DNA of 64,000 bases from Gymnogyps californianus (Eukaryota; Chordata; Aves; Accipitriformes; Cathartidae), in NCBI RefSeq assembly GCF_018139145.2, contig NC_059482.1, forward strand, positions 10,779,294-10,843,293, given 5' to 3'. Below, piece by piece: positions 1 to 14,700 of the stretch (position 1 is its first letter; each line of letters opens with the position of its first letter). Position numbers and translations under genes: made by a program. Below the pieces are notes generated by a model. It was given only the letters and a program-made list of their open reading frames with translations. It ran no database searches and was not told the origin of the DNA.

Positions 1-1807
1 GTTGTATTTTTGTAAGTGTTGCTAAAAATTTAGCCACAACTCCTTTGCTGTCTGATGACTGTGGGTGGTGGAGCTGATGAATTACTCACTAAATGAGTGA
101 TGTCTGGGTGGTGGGATGCTCGAGGGGGTGGTGGGGTGTCAGGGTTGGGAGAGAAGCACATCTCACCTCTTGTTCATCACTTTGGCTTAAGTCTGGCATC
201 CAGCTCCATAAGAAACGGAGTCCATCTTCCAAGATTTGGCTTAAAAAGAGGATGCCTTGCCATCTTGGCATGGAGACGGCAAGCAGGGTGGGTGTGGAGA
301 AGGCACCCAGTGCTAGTTTTGGGAACAGGCCTGCTGTGATGTGTGGTTGGGTCCTGCAGCACTGAGTGCTGGTTGGCAGCTGCCGGCATCTGTTTTGTGA
401 AGACAAGACTCATTAGGCACTGGGGTGCCAGTGCTATGCACAGTGATAATTTCAAAAGATAAATCCTTTCTCCCCTCAGGCAAATAGTCTTTGATATTAG
501 CCATTAAGGCCAAAGTATATTTCACCATTTGCATATCAGTGCCAAGTGCTATCGCAGGACACATGTTCTTTAATAGGAGCGGCTTAGCACTTCAGCTAAG
601 TGGTTGCAGGTTTCTCTGTAGAGGTTATGGGCCAAGGGTTTGGCTGCAGGTGCAGTGGGCAGGTTGCAAAAAAAGCAGATGATGCCAAAACCCCATTATA
701 GTTGGGGTTTGCCTTTTTTTGCCAGGTCCTTTCTGAGATAACTCACTGATCAGTGTCTTGTGCATTTTTTTTTTCCTCTGTGCCCAGCTTTGGCAGAGGA
801 GCCAGGCACTTCTGCTGTTGGTCTGTCTGTGAGAATATAAAAGGTGGGTGGCAAAAAACCACGTGTGTTTCTAGGCATGCAGTCTGCTAACTCTGCATGA
901 TGGTTTATCACTAGCTGGGAAACAGTGCATAACTGAGTGCATAAGTAGAGTCAACACATACTTCTTAGTTAAGTGCTATGACCATGCCCATTTCACGCTG
1001 TTTTTATCTGAGAAAACTAGCTCTGCTCTTTTTTTCTTCTAATTTTCTGGCCTTTTATACCCACATTGCTCCCATTTTGTGCCAAGATGAGCGAGACAGT
1101 CAGGGACAAAGCAGGGGAGAGGGATGGTCCTGAGTGTGGTATTTGTGCATTTCTGGATCATTCATCGATACTAATTGGATGTGGATCAAGTGCATGTTCA
1201 TATTTCTGTCAAATTAGCCAGACCATGTATCCCAGAGTTCACGCCAGCTGCTTGAGAGCAGACTGTTACCTGATTCAGAACTGACAATACCTGATCCAGC
1301 AGAAAGTCAAAGCAGTCCAGATAGACGATACCTGACCTAGGAGAAATCCTGGCAATGTGGAGTTAACCATCGGTACTTTACACTGTGTGGCATCTTTTTA
1401 TAGGGTATGAAGAGTTGTAAAGCTGGATTTATTCAGTCATTGGAACATGGCCTCGTCTACTGCAGCGCTGCTGCCTGTCTCACTGGAAGGGTTGCTATTG
1501 AGTGAAATGAGATCTGCCCACTCCTACAGGTCTGAGCGGTGCTGGCTGGCCACAGCTGCCTTGGAGAGCAAGTCACTAAAGGTGAAGATGGAGCTCAGTT
1601 CCTCTTGTGGTTATGCAAAGCTCAGAGTTACCCTCTTGTAAGAATCATTGCAGATAGGAATCTGTCTAAAGCCTGGAACAACCACCACTTGTCTGCCTTA
1701 GGTCTGCAGTTGAGAGCAGCTGAACGCATGGGACTGCTCAGATCTGTAGAAGCCTCATTTAGCTGTGGAAGTTGGCAGCCTGTTGATTTTCTAATTTTTA
1801 CCTCGCG

Positions 1808-1830
1808 CCCCCCCCCCCCCCCCCCCCCCC
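1808..1830. repeat. Poly-C run (23 nt)
   Basis: An uninterrupted run of 23 C follows CTCGCG. The length of such runs is often unreliable in assemblies, and on the complementary strand the run could form G-quadruplex structures. Confidence 0.95.
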
Positions 1831-2304
1831 GTTGGATCCATAGGAAGGAAATGAGCCTACATGTATAGCATTTAGTGTTACTGTTTCCCGGAGGTGGAGG
1901 AGGCAAAATTAGAATATCCTGTTTACGTGTCGTTAGTGCTGTATTTGACCAGCTGTCCCAAGGGTTTTCAACTTGCTAGATCAGGACAGGCTTTTCTTCT
2001 GGTCTGAGGGTCTTCTGTGCTACTGAAGTAGAGGAGTGTGGCTGTTCGCACTGGCACTGAGCACCTCCCTGGAGTGAGCCTTACAGCTGCAGAGGAGGTT
2101 GGGCTTTTCACTGCAGCCAAGGCAGGGAAAGTGGGGCTTGCCAGGTACTTTATAACTAAAATCTTTCATGAGCTGAAGGTGGGAGAAACCTATGGCAAAT
2201 GACTTTCTGAAATTGTTGTTCCTGCAGGATGTTCTTACAGGAAGGTATATCCCTCCTCCCCATGTTCTCAAAGCAACCTTGAGTCACTTGACTTGCAGTG
2301 ACTG

Positions 2305-2340
2305 AAAAAAAAAAAAAAAACAACCAAAAAACAAAACACC
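2305..2340. repeat. A-run followed by CAACC/ACAAAAC tract
   Basis: Sixteen A are followed by CAACCAAAAAACAAAACACC. This simple-sequence tract resembles the ones at 48677-48736 and 10820-10858. Confidence 0.85.
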
Positions 2341-4221
2341 TGCTTCAGAGGGTTGAGGTGACAGAGGTTTTTAAGTAATTTCCAGCTTTCCTTAAGTGAA
2401 TAGTTCAGTCTTTCTAAATAGCTTGGTATAATACCTACCAATATGCATGCTTTTGTTTAAGCAAGCCTATTTATACTTCCGGAAATGATAACCTCCATGC
2501 GGCAGGTGAGAACTAGCGAGCCAGTGTCGATGGCACCTTTGCGGGGTGGGTGGTGGAAATGCGGGGCTGCTGTGGACGTGTAGCGCTTGGGTACTGCTTG
2601 TGGACGGAGCTGCTGAATTTATAACCAAATGTGATTATGTAATGCCATGCCTTTTCCAGACTGTCATGCTAGTTCTGGAAATAGACCGTTATCTAAGAAA
2701 ATAGAAAAGTGCACCTGGAAACTTTTAGACTAGTCTCCTTGTTTAATCATGAACCCGTTTTAAATATGTCAAGGAAGGCAGCTGTAATATATGACCTTTT
2801 TCTGCCGTATATTAGAGTGATGACTCATATGTGCAATGTCAGGAGAATGTAATGAAAAGTCTCAACTTGACGTCTGTGCAGCTGATGTTTTCAGGTCTGA
2901 CATGCTATGAAGTTCAAGGTATTTGGGCTGCATTGTTGGTGCATTCAGTATCACTTGTTACCTGGTTGCACAGATTTCTCTGAGCTGAAGCATTTAAATT
3001 GATTCTGTCTTTTCCATGTCATCTCAGAAGGCTTTTTCTCTGAAGACCACACAGGTGTCAGTGGCTCCCATTTAATATAGAAAAGACCCAAGACACAGAG
3101 AAACTAATGGTTTGCTAAAGACAACTAAGAAAGTCAAAACTGGAAAAGGGGGCTGGTACAGTAGAGTTGCTGGCTGGTTCTGTACTGTGATCACTGTCAC
3201 TTATATAGGAAAATGTGCGATATGTAGATAGATTAATGTGTGGTATCAGTAAGCACAAAGGAAAGGTGATGAAAATACAAGCATGAAGTATTTTATTGTT
3301 TATTTACTGTAATAAAACTATCTCTATGTCTGTAAACCTGCCACTGGAAACAGCTTAAATAAAACTTAGCAGGTCCACATTCTGACCTGCATTATGCCGG
3401 AGTAAGTCTAAAGTAATGGCATGGACAAGCATCTCATCAGATGATCTCCAGTTGGTACAACCAGCTAAATGAACTTGTAGAAATTAAAGCACTGGTAGAA
3501 ACTGCAGTATCCATGTTAATTAAAACCCAAATGTTTATGTATGAGTGCATTTGCAACCTGAATTTTTTTTTTTTTTTGAGAAATCTCCTCTATGACCATC
3601 TATGAACTGCCACTTCTTCTGTTGCCCATTATATTGGGGTATGCAGTGTGAAGGTCTGCCCTCTTCCTAAATTGGTGTGAATATACAGCTGGGCTTAATG
3701 CCCCTGGTGCTCTACACCAGCTCCCCACAAGAAATTTGCCCAGGAGCACTGGGGAGTTTTGGATGTTCGTAGTAGATCTTTCTGGACTGAAACTAGGACC
3801 TGCAGGAGCATCACTCACTTCTGCTGTCTGTGTGACCTATGTGTGTGTCTCTGTTGGGCTTACCTGGCGACTCTGGATGTGGTCGTGTGTCCTCCTCTGC
3901 CAGCAGTTGTACAAGATCAAGTTTTTGCTGGCCCCAGCCTGTCTTCACCTGAGTGCTACTACCATTGTGCTAGAAATTTTACACTCCTCAAATAGGCTGA
4001 ATTACATGTGTGATGACACTCACTATGTTCCAGGCAAAATAAGCATGGTTTCAGCTGAAAGGCCTTGTTGACCTGATCGCTTTGGGCTGTTAAGAGGATG
4101 CGTGTCCACAGCAAGACATTCCGATGTTCAGCAGTGGAGGGACAGTAGGACAGGGAAGGGGCTTTGCAGACATGCTTTTCCCTCCAAGTCATTCATTCCC
4201 AGTGGTGCTCTCCTTTACCCG

Positions 4222-4246
4222 CCCCCCCCCCCCCCCCCCCCCCCCC
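4222..4246. repeat. Poly-C run (25 nt)
   Basis: An uninterrupted run of 25 C follows TTTACCCG, the longest of the three poly-C runs in this window. Open frames on both sides that contain proline or glycine tracts are artefacts of this run. Confidence 0.95.
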
Positions 4247-7200
4247 GCTCTATGTGTCTCCTTGCTTTGCTGATCCCAGTAATCACAAGGTACTCTTAGA
4301 AGCAGGATTTTCCTCTCTTTTTTTTTTTTTTGTCAATAATTCAGTTGCTGAAGTTATTTGCAAGTCCCCTTGTGCTGTGGTTGTCAACTTGAGCATGAAC
4401 CTTGAGCAGTCAGCTGAGCTCTGAATCATGGACAAAGCAACCCAAAGCAGCACAGATAGAGCAGCCACGAGAACTACTCGGTCTTCCAGTTCATTGCCTC
4501 AGTAGTAAAAGATCTTTCTATAAATGCCAAGTGAGAAGTATAAATCATCCTGGAACTGCCATGCACTAAATCAAGAAGCAGAGAAATGAATGAATATTTG
4601 TAAACCAAGTGTCAGTGTAAGTAAAACACTGTGCAGAACAATAGGCCTGTGATATGCCTTGTGCTGTCAGGAGGCTCCGCGGCAGAGTTGGAGATCCACA
4701 CAAAGGGAAGTTATGCAGAGGCACGCCGGCTGCAGCTGAGGCAGGATGAACTCTGCGCAGATAGTGTCAGTAATTTCATGGTTCAGAGCGGTAATTTCAC
4801 ATACTGTATGAAGCAATAAGCATTTGTGGTGCTAGCTTCAGGCTTTCACTGTGCGACTGGGTGGATCTACTTAACAGTAACAAAAGCTTTCCAGTTTCCA
4901 GCAGCTGCTAATCAGAGCTGATACTGGCTCCCATGACAACTCCCACTCCACAGTGCTGACCTGGAGCTGCCATGGTTTAATTCACCAGCACAGACATGCC
5001 CTGGGCTCATAGCTGCTAAAATATGGAGTCGGGGAGGGTGGTGTTTGAGAGTTGTTTCTACAGCCTTTTATGTTCCCAAACTCTTGCCTACCACCTCACC
5101 CTACATTTGAAACCCTGGAAAGTTTCTGACAAAACAGAACAGCCCATGTATTTATCGAAGCAAGCAGGAATAGGCTGAGACCGAGCCCTGCTGGCAGCGC
5201 TGGGCCCTCAGGCAGGTAAAGCTCGGCTCTTGTGTCCTCATCAGCACTGTCGTTCCTGGAACTAGTCCCAGCGCCTCCCCTCATGGCCATGACTTGTCCC
5301 AGCAGCTTTGTCCTACACAAGCCACAGCCTCGTTAAGCAGTGGGCAGAGTGGAGGTGATGAAAGTTATTCCAGGAGCTGGAGTTAGAACCTGGAGCTTGC
5401 CTCTACAAAAATTCCAGTGAATGTGAACTTTGCGGTGTTTGTAACCAAACATAAATTAATCTCAAATTTTTATTTTTCTGAGTAAGTTCTACACACACAT
5501 CCCTCTTGCGGCAAGCCTGTATATTAATTGAGTAAAGCCTCCTGCAGAAGGCAGGTGCTGAAGTGATGGAGATCTTTTTAAGTCAGTGTATATATATCTT
5601 AAGGGCTTAAGCAGTTTATTGGAGGGGGGTTTACCTTCTTTCCTTGAGGAGGAAAGCAAGATTGGGGGCAATCTCAATAAGTTTTAACAATGACAGCAAA
5701 AAATTTCCTGGTCCACAGCCAGCTTCTTGTCCTGCTTTGCTTAAGCTGTGATTTGTGTTAGGTGTTGTGGCCCATCTTCCTCCAGTTTAGCCTACTCCAA
5801 CCTCCAGCATGGTCGCTGTGGGGAGTGTGTGGGTACTTGCAAGCCAGAGTTGTGTTACTGGATGGGGTCAGGTTCCTCCCAGCTGTGGGGTGTTGTGATG
5901 CCAGGTGTGGATGGGCTGTGGCTTGTGAGGGGAGCTTAAAATGTTTACCTGAGCATTTCCCACTTTTCTTAGTCTATCATTTTCAACCTTAATTCAAGCT
6001 GTGGTGTCTTCTGATCTTCCCCTGGGGCAGAGGGCAGTGCTGGTAACTTAGCCAGACAGTCCCTCCATTGTTCCTATCACAAGATGTTGCTGCTGAGCGT
6101 GTCCAGGATATATTTATTTATTTATAACTTGTACGTACCAGATTTTATTTTATGTTGGGTATTCAAGCCTTGGTGCACTTGCCAGGCATCTGCCAGGTGA
6201 CAAATTAAAGCCCTCCACCCATGGTGGTGAGGGCTGGGAGGGTTTCACGGGCTGCCTCCCTCGCTCCTCCCCAGCTGCTGGGAAGAGGCCCTGCCCCTGC
6301 GCCCTGTGTAGGTGCCTTGTTCTATCTGCCTCTGACTGGGAGATGACGCGTGCGTTGGAAGATCCCTTCTCCTGTGGTTGTTGGAAGGAAGGGAGCATTT
6401 TTCTTGCCTGAAGTCATCTCAGCATCCGAGTTGCTGCAGTCCAGGATGTCTGCACAGTAGCTGCTGTCAGCTCGGGCAGGTACTGCTGCAGCAGTGGCAC
6501 AGCTGCCTGGTCTTGGGGCAGCTCTGACGCTTCACTATTTACCCAGCTTCTTAGCAGAGTATTTTTTTAAAGGTAGTAGCAACATGCTGTGTAAAACCTG
6601 TCTGGGCATGAGATCACTGGCTGCAGGCACTGCAGCCTGTGTGGGAAAATCTCCTATGGCCAGTGACACCTGCAGGTATCTGACACAGCCCGTCCGCAGC
6701 CCTCCTGCTCTTGCAGCTGGCCTCTGTTGCTGCAGTTCAGTTTCTTGAGCTGAGTTAAGGCTTCCCTCCTCCTCTGTTCTTCCTGCTTCATGGCTGTAGG
6801 TTTTCATTTCCCTGGCCCTGCACCTTGGCTAGCCCACAGGTGCGGAAAAGCTTGTTGGGGACTTAGGTAGAGATGGTCTCTTCCTGTCCGAGAGAAGAAA
6901 AGGGGATTTTGCAGTAGCCCAGCATGACGTTCACCCGCCCTTTTCCCAGCACTGCAGCATGAACAGAACTGCAGAGGCAGGGAGGGAGTCATCTGTGCCA
7001 TGTGTTAGTTGTTAATGTTAGCTTTACCATAACTCTTGACGACAGGGCTTCGTTGTTTCCTACTGTAGGCAATATGTAGCAGTTATCCTGGAGATACGGT
7101 GTGGCTCTGAGACAGTAAAGCTGCAGCTCATCCCTGAGCCGTGGCACGCTGTCAAGGAGTGCGATAGCCAGATTCTCCCCCGACTCACGCAGCTGCTGCG

Positions 7201-10200
7201 TACTGAAGTTGAGAGGCCATATGGTACCGTTTTTCTTGCATTTGTACTAAACCCTTGACTTCAGGTTAAGTGAGGATGGCATTAGGCACAGGCTGAGTTC
7301 CACACATGTCTGAAGACAAAGCTTGGCCAAAAGGTGGTTATATATCTGCCATTATACGTACTCCATTTAATCTTTGCCTACTGCCTTTTTCCCAATTCTG
7401 GGTACCTGGTGAAGTCTGTATGAAGTACCAGCCTGTACTGGCATGGTTAAAAGAGCATCACAGGATTTGATGTACAGGTCCCAAACTGAACAACTTTGAA
7501 TGCGTAGGCTACTAAAGGCAAGTCTTAGAAGTATGTTATAGCAGGCTGAACAAAAATCTTGGAGCTTTAGTATCTTGTCTAGGTTGTTGCTGATGCCTTT
7601 GCTTGTTATAATGCATTGCATTCGATCTCTTGAGTCTGGAGCAAAACAATTGACTACATCAGAAAATACCAATCTTACTTTCTCCTGGTGCTGATACTAG
7701 TATTTTGCTAATGCATGAGTTACCCAGAGAGCATTGTGCTTCTGATGGCTGTGTTGCCATACAGTGCTGGAGGCTCACCTGGGTTGTGTCCAGAGGTGCT
7801 CTTCTGACTGACACAGTCAAGCTCAGTGAAGTGGACTGCTTAAAGGTGTGGGGAGTGCTGGCAATGTGCTGCAGCTAACTCCAGCAGCAAGTCTCTGGGA
7901 GGTCCTTTTCTCTCTAGTGTCATTTTTGTTGGTGGTCTTTTGCCGTGGTCCACAGAGTGTGTTTGTTCAGACTCTACTCTCATGTTTGGTTAAACACTAT
8001 GTGAGGATGCAAACATCTCTTCACCACAGCAAAGGAACGCTGTGATGCTATGCTCCCGCTCAGCCAACCTTTATGCAAACTTTGAGTATATGCAACATCT
8101 TATAACAACTTTTTCTAGCTGAAGAGAGACGCCAGATCTGTAGGAGAGCTGATGACCTGGGTGGAAATGCAACAGTTGATGTGTTAAAGAACTGGAGGCA
8201 CAGTCGGCTGCTTAGAATAGAGGTGTGGGGAGGAGCAAGGAATCGAATAAAGGCTGAAGCAGTTGATCTGAAGTCATGTCAAGTGAAGTGTCAGAAATAA
8301 GACATGCTTGCTCTGTAACAGAACGTTCTTCATAGGCGGTTTAACAAGCTTTGGAATTAAATCGGGGGCGGGGGGGGGGAAGTGATGTAGCTGTTATGTC
8401 AAGGCTTTCACAAGCTTGCAGTGTGCAGTCTAGGCTGTGACTGGTGGAAAACAGCCATGTAATCAGTGCTTTTCCTAAGCAGTTATGAGCTCACACTATA
8501 CTCACACCACAGCTGCATATATATTTTCCAAAATACACTTTTGGAATTATACATGCGCTTTTTTAGTATGTTAATCGTCTCTGTGGTCATTCATTCCTGG
8601 AGTTAATGACTAGTCTCGTGGAGAAAACGGGTTAACAAACTGACAGCTGCTCATAGCAAATCGCTTGCTGGAGAGGCCAATGTAAGTTTAACATCCACAA
8701 TAAATCCTTCTTTTGCTTCTGGTGGTTCAGTGGAGCAGTGGCAAAGAAATGAGGCAATAACTTCATTTATCAAAGCAGTTCATGGCTGTAGTAGATTGGT
8801 ACATGAGAGCTCATAGACAGAAATGCCAGAGAATTGCAGACTGGATTTCTGCTCCTCTTTGAATAATATTAAGTGTAAATAGGAAAAGGTAGATCTCTCA
8901 GTGTATAGACAGACTATCAGTAGCTACATGGTTGGCATGAGAAGATGGGCAAGAAGGGTGCAGATAGCTGGGGAGCTCTCAAAAGGCTCTCTTCTCGCTC
9001 CACTGCCAAGAGCTAACTGAAATGTCATACCAAGACCTGATGCTGAAGTAACAGATTGCTCATTTCTGGTGTGAGCCCCATGTTCTCTGCAGTGTCTGCA
9101 ACCCCTCCTGCCCTAGGGCCAGGAGGGACCAGGGTTATTGCAGAGCTTGTGGTATGTGATGAGACAGAGAGCAGGTTTGTGGATGCTCTGCTGCTGCTGG
9201 CAGTAATTCCTGCAGCTGCTGGCTGGCGGGATGCCTTTTCTGATCACACTGTCCACAGTAATCAATAACCATTTTTCATCAGCAGTTAACCATTAACTCA
9301 TGGCAAATAGCAGACCTTTTTCATAACCTTTGGTTACAAATAAATAGATAGACATAACAGCCTTGGATAAGGCAACAAATACTCTGAAATTCCCATTTCC
9401 TATATTGGAGCTGAGCTAGTCTAAGGACCAGCGTTTTCTTAACACTTTATTTGCAATGAACTGATGCATCTAGCTGGTAGCTAGTTTGTATTACAGGTTT
9501 AGCTTGGGACGCTGGTATCTGATAATGTTAAAGTTATAGTTCCTGCTTCACTGAAATCAGGTTTAAGATTAAAAAAAAATCTATTATGAGAAGATTTATT
9601 GTTTTTTAAAATTATTGTTTCATTTGACAGCTATGCTCATGGTCCAAAATGGCAACATTGTGCCAGGATGTTGAGCTAGTTGAATGAAAGGCTAATCTCT
9701 CGTCATGATTTGAAATCAGGGAGTTAAGGGTATAAACGCCAAGAAACCCATGATTTAATGAAAGATCTTTCCATTTCAGTATTTGAATTAGTAGCATAGG
9801 AAGATTCTTTTCTTCAAATATAATAATTTTTTTAACTTAGTACCCCATTTAAACCGATCACACTACACAGCTGGTACAGGTGGCTGTGTTAATGCTGCAC
9901 TGAACTGAAACAGTTTGGTTTCAGAAATGGTGTTTAAAATGTGTCTTGAATAGCTTGGGGGGGGCAGAGATACTCATGGGCATCATGTTGTCTACAACTC
10001 TTTCCTCATTGAGAGCCCTGGTGAAGTCTTAGCTGTGTTATTGGGTACTGCTCTTCTGCCAGGTTTACTGATCTCCATACAGCTACCTGCCAGGGACAGA
10101 CGGCATTTGTGTCTCTCTAGCGTGGTAGCTTAGGCCAGTTCATATACTGGGAGTGAATAAAAGCAAAACCTATAGAAACTGAACTGAGACACCAAACGCT

Positions 10201-10819
10201 TTGTTAGCTTAACTTTGTTCTTTCTGCTATTAAAGTTTCTACCAGTTCATAATATGCTAATTTCCCCCGAGCAGCTTGCATTTGTGTTTTCTGTGTGTTT
10301 GTGTGTATAAAATGTTCACAGCACAGCAGGGGAGAGTTCTGGATGATTAAAGCCCAATTTTGTAGTTCTCGAGTTCTTAGACTCTTAAGTATATTAGCAG
10401 TTTTGTTGATGCTAATGATTAACACTAAGCTTGTGCGTGCATTTGTAGAAATGGGGCCTCAAACAGCACATGGAGCATAGCAGCTTCATTGTAGAGTTGT
10501 ATGAGGCAAAAATCTCAATTTTTATTTTCTACTGTAGTGTTTTCAAAATCACGCAGCCTTGTCTTGAGATGTACTGTCCTGCTACAGTCTAATAGAGACC
10601 AATGGACATCTCAGAAAAACTTAAAATCAATGATCCTGAGTATGGGACAGAAGGACATGGATTCTCCAGCATTTCGTTTCCTCTTCATGGGGATAGAGAA
10701 GCAAAGTGATTCTTGAATTATCTCCCTGCCTTGGTTTGAATTTAGAGAGGTTATGTGTAGGTAGAAGTAAATGCATAGGCAAAAGACTCTTAAAGCTATA
10801 ACTATGAGGAAAAAGCTTT

Positions 10820-10858
10820 TTAAAAACAAACAAACAAAAAAACCACCCCAAAAACCCC
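10820..10858. repeat. A-rich tract with CAAA and CC interruptions
   Basis: Repeated CAAA units run into AAAAAAACCACCCCAAAAACCCC. It is a low-complexity tract of the same type as those at 2305 and 48677. Confidence 0.8.
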
Positions 10859-11696
10859 TCTTTGTAGAGCTTATTGAAATCGTGACCTTTCCTGTGAGTC
10901 TGCTGTGTGTGAAGCTAACAGCTGACTTTGCCAGTGGTACGTTGGCTCTTTGTACTTTGGTCTCATGAGGACTTCATGGGAGTCATCCCCGGCATCACCA
11001 AGAGCAGGCTTGGGCAGCGAAGGTGAATTTCTGACCCCACTGAAGCAAAACTGCCAGTCAGAATTTTTGCCCTTAGACCATAAGGAAGGTAGGAGCCTTG
11101 CTCTTCTGTTTTGTAAGGTGCCAGGTTATGTTTATGAGGTACTATTCATGGAAAGTTAAACAATTATTAAATGTGACTGACAGACCTATTTTCCCGGTAC
11201 TGCATGGCTTCCACCATGGACCGAAGCTCTTGATGTTGCATTGCTGTAGAGAGGCAAAGAGAAGTGTCTTGGTTTTGGACTGAATTGTTGTTTTATTAGT
11301 GATTACTGAATGTAATGTGGTGGAGCACCTAGTTGTGAAGGTCTCACTAAATTGTTTCTTGGGCAAACGGAGTTATTTCCAAGGAGTGTGCAGATTTTCT
11401 GTCCTTTCTCATTGCACCTGCCTCCTTTGGATTTCTGTCTTTAGCCAGCCTCAATCTCCGTGCATTGAAACACCAGCAGAGGCTTCCCCCCACCCCTTTT
11501 TATTTTGGGTTAATTTCCATGCATTTGTTTCACTCAAGCCACCCGTTGCTGTCTTGTGTACTTGAATCTACTCAGGGTGAGGAGCTCATTGATTTAGGGC
11601 CTGATGGGGGTATCGTGAGTGTTAGGAATCAATGGCCTGGAGCTGGTTTTAGGAGCTGTGGAGGATTCTAACTTTCATTCTCTTCCTGCTTTGTAG

Positions 11697-11798
11697 GTAT
11701 TTGTATAAAATGTGGAAAAGGTGTGTATGGAGCGAGCCAGGCTTGCCAAGCAATGGGTAACCTCTATCATACCAACTGCTTCACGTGCTGCTCTTGTG
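11697..11798 (+). CDS. WTIP: WTIP exon 2: first zinc module of LIM1
   Basis: This 102-base exon starts with the last two bases of a split glycine codon and encodes residues 1-33 of the visible protein, beginning [11 protein letters not shown] and ending FTCCSC. It provides LIM1 ligands C2, C5, H24 and C27 (zinc site 1) and C30 and C33 of zinc site 2. The acceptor is TTTGTAG at 11690-11696 and the donor is G|GTAAGT at 11798/11799, leaving one base of the next codon (phase 1). The long intron that follows therefore splits LIM1 between C33 and the ligand pair C51/D54. The high match to the family over the whole exon makes this assignment secure. Confidence 0.94.
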
Positions 11799-14700
11799 GT
11801 AAGTCAGATCTACCGTAGCCTTATTAAGTGGCTTCCTTTTGTTATATATATTCCTTTAGCAACCAGTGTACAAAGTGAGACCTCATCTTGCCTACTTCCT
11901 GAGGCAAAATTCCCATGCAAGGCTCCAGCTTCAAAAGTTGTTTTTTATTTGCCATCTGTAAGTGTTCAATGGTGTTTTCTTAAGCAACGGCCCAGAAAAG
12001 TAGTATTTGGTTGTTTTAAGAGCTGTATTTACAAAATGGCTTCAACCTGGCCCTTATAAGCACTACATACTTCAAATCACTTGTGTTTATGGAACTGTAA
12101 TGTGCATTTATCATTTTTACAGAAAAACAATAAAATTTGTGCAGCCAAGCCCATATTTTCCCTCACTTTCTGTTTGCAAATGCAACTCTAGTCAAGCATG
12201 TATATTTGTCATTTCTGTATATACATAATGCTCAAAAATTGTTCTCTTTATGTTTGAATGTGATAAGAACAAATAGAAGCTGCATATTGAAACACCTTAA
12301 GCTATTTTTTTATAAGCTATATTATATATAAGCTATATTTTATTTTTGTAGAGGAAAACTTGCAGGTAAATCACTGTCTCCTTGCTGTTCTCAGGACCTT
12401 TTTAGGTTTCTCTTTTAATCTGAACGCATCTGAAACTGATGCATTCTGTATGTGATTTGGGGAAGTCATAGCTTTGGCAGGGGAAACAGGAGTTGGAAAA
12501 TTCAGGGCAGCACTTTCAGAAGTGTTTGCCTTAAGTCACACATTGTGAATTTAAGTTGGAAATTTTCTCGCTGTCTTGTCTGTAATTGCTGAGAGCTCAC
12601 AAATTCCCACCAAGTTGAAGGGAAATATGAGAGCTCAATTTTCAGGAGTCAGGTAATTTTTCTTGATATACCCACACACTTATTTACGTTCCTAATATAT
12701 GAAAATATTTGCCTGGATGTTGAACATCTCATTGCAATACATATACACAGCAAAAGATTTACTCTGAGCAGAATATGCTGAGCGTAAATTGTTTATAAAA
12801 AGGATCAATTAAGGATTAGAAAAAGAGTAAAATATTATTAGCATAGAACCAAAGAAGTTGAAAATGAAAAGACCATTGTAGAGTTCACTTGTGAAAGGAG
12901 AAGTGTTGTCTTTTCTCCTGAGATTTGTACAGATAAATACTGGTTTAAAGAAACCTACAACCTGAACGTAGAATTTAGTGACCTTTATAAATGACTCTGG
13001 ACCATTACCAGGTTCTAGAATAAACGCGTCTCAAACCTTCAGGGACTGGTCTCGACTTTGCTCAAGTCTGACAGTGAATGAGTAGCTATTTTGTTGGCTC
13101 CTGAAGTGAACAGCATCCTGCTTAGCAGAGGATTACAAAATATGATATCGGATAATATCTATCCACTCATCACCAACATTAACCTGACCTAATTGCATGG
13201 ATGAATTCCAGCTTCCTTTCTGGAGCAGACGTGGGTTTTTTAAGTAGTCAGGATGCATGTTTGTTACCACAAGGGTCTGTACACAGGTCACTGTTCCTCA
13301 GAAGAATGTATAAGGGCTGAGGAATGTATTTTAACAGCAAAATACAAACGCAATTTAATTATTCAAAAGCACAACAAGCTTTTCTGGCTGTCCTGGCGAG
13401 GTGTGTGTGGCCAGTGTACATCTACCATAGGGCAACTTGAGACATGTCCGTTCAGAGCGTAGTTTTGCCCCACCCCACAGTGCCAGTGGAATTTCGTGAT
13501 TCACACAGCTTTCCGTGAGTCACGCACAAGCAAACAGTGCTTCAGGTTGTCTTCTGAGCTTCTCGCTGTACTGCTTGTGGGCTGGAGGGCCCAGCTATCA
13601 TCCGCCAGGATGTTTCGCAAGCAAGAAGGGCTTGGATTTCCTTCTGTCTGCAACCTCTGATACGATCCCATCAAAAGGGGAATGTGTGGGGACTTTCTTA
13701 TGTTAGGCACTGAGAAGGTGGATGTGCTGCTGATGTGGCAGTAGTGCCTGAGTGCAGGTAAAAAATGTTGGTCAAAGCTTAGGTTCAGCTACATGCAACT
13801 GTGAATCAAAAGCAGAGCTTTTCCTCTCAACTCAGCTCTGAAATAGTATCAAAATGAGCATAGCTGGAAAGGGGGTGTTGCATTAACTCTTTGGTTTCCT
13901 ACTTTATTTGGGGCTGTGCGGTCCTTGGGAAAACCAGAGTGATTCAGGACAGTGCCAGTAGATCCAGACCTTGAGAATGAGGCATGCAGGTCCCATCTAT
14001 GGGAGTTGCATCTTGGAGTGTGCTGCTGAAAAGACTTTACAGGACCTCTTGTACAGACAACCAAACGGAAGCTTCTCACAGTACTGCAGTTTATGAACAG
14101 CAAGTTCATTTTACCTTCAATGTGACATTGGTGGGACCCAGGTGAGAATTCTGCACTCTAGTTTTGGTGCCCACCTTTAAAGAGATGAGGAAAAACTGGA
14201 GAGGGTCCTAAAGGAGTTACATAGATGATTAAAGGCTGGAGAAAAGCTAATCGTGAGAGCCCAGTGTATTTTGGATATCAGAAATGATGGGAGGGACATG
14301 TGGCTGGAGCTCGTAAATACTTTTACCATAAAACAGCATTAGAAAGTGGTCTCATATGTACTAGAGACAAACACAAGAGAGATCTTTTCTGGCGGCTGAA
14401 ATTACACGATTCAAATAGGAAATCAAAGATAGTTTTTATACAATGAGGACGATTAACTGCTGGAACGAAATAGAAGTGGCAGATTCTCTTTTCTTCTTTG
14501 TTTTCAAATTAAGACCAAATGTCTCTTTAGAAAGTGTTCTAAGTTGAGCCAAGCTTTTAGATTCAATATATAGGTAACTGGGTGATCATTAATGACCTTT
14601 GTTAGGCAAGAGGTCACAGCACACAGACTAACGCTCCTTCTGAGCCTTTGACAGGAGAGCAGAGAAGTACGTTAGTACTCTGCCTAAAACAGCTCCTAGG

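Larger units (their letters stand above)
1..11696 (+). other. WTIP: WTIP intron 1, 3' part (non-coding)
   Basis: No exon with splice sites, conserved protein domain or RNA gene is recognisable here. The stretch ends in a good acceptor (pyrimidine-rich, then TTTGTAG) at 11696, which is directly followed by a LIM-coding exon, so it is read as the intron preceding that exon. The family's first exon, long and GC/proline-rich, is not seen, so it must lie upstream of the window. Open frames are short, overlap on both strands and show no family resemblance. Contents are unique-looking AT/GC-mixed DNA plus poly-C runs at 1808-1830 and 4222-4246, a G-rich tract near 8365-8380, and A-rich tracts near 2305-2340 and 10820-10858. 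Confidence 0.8.

Noticed and set aside
833..850. TATAAAAGG-like box as a promoter
   Set aside because: A single motif with no initiator, CpG island or downstream exon. Expected by chance in AT-containing intron DNA.
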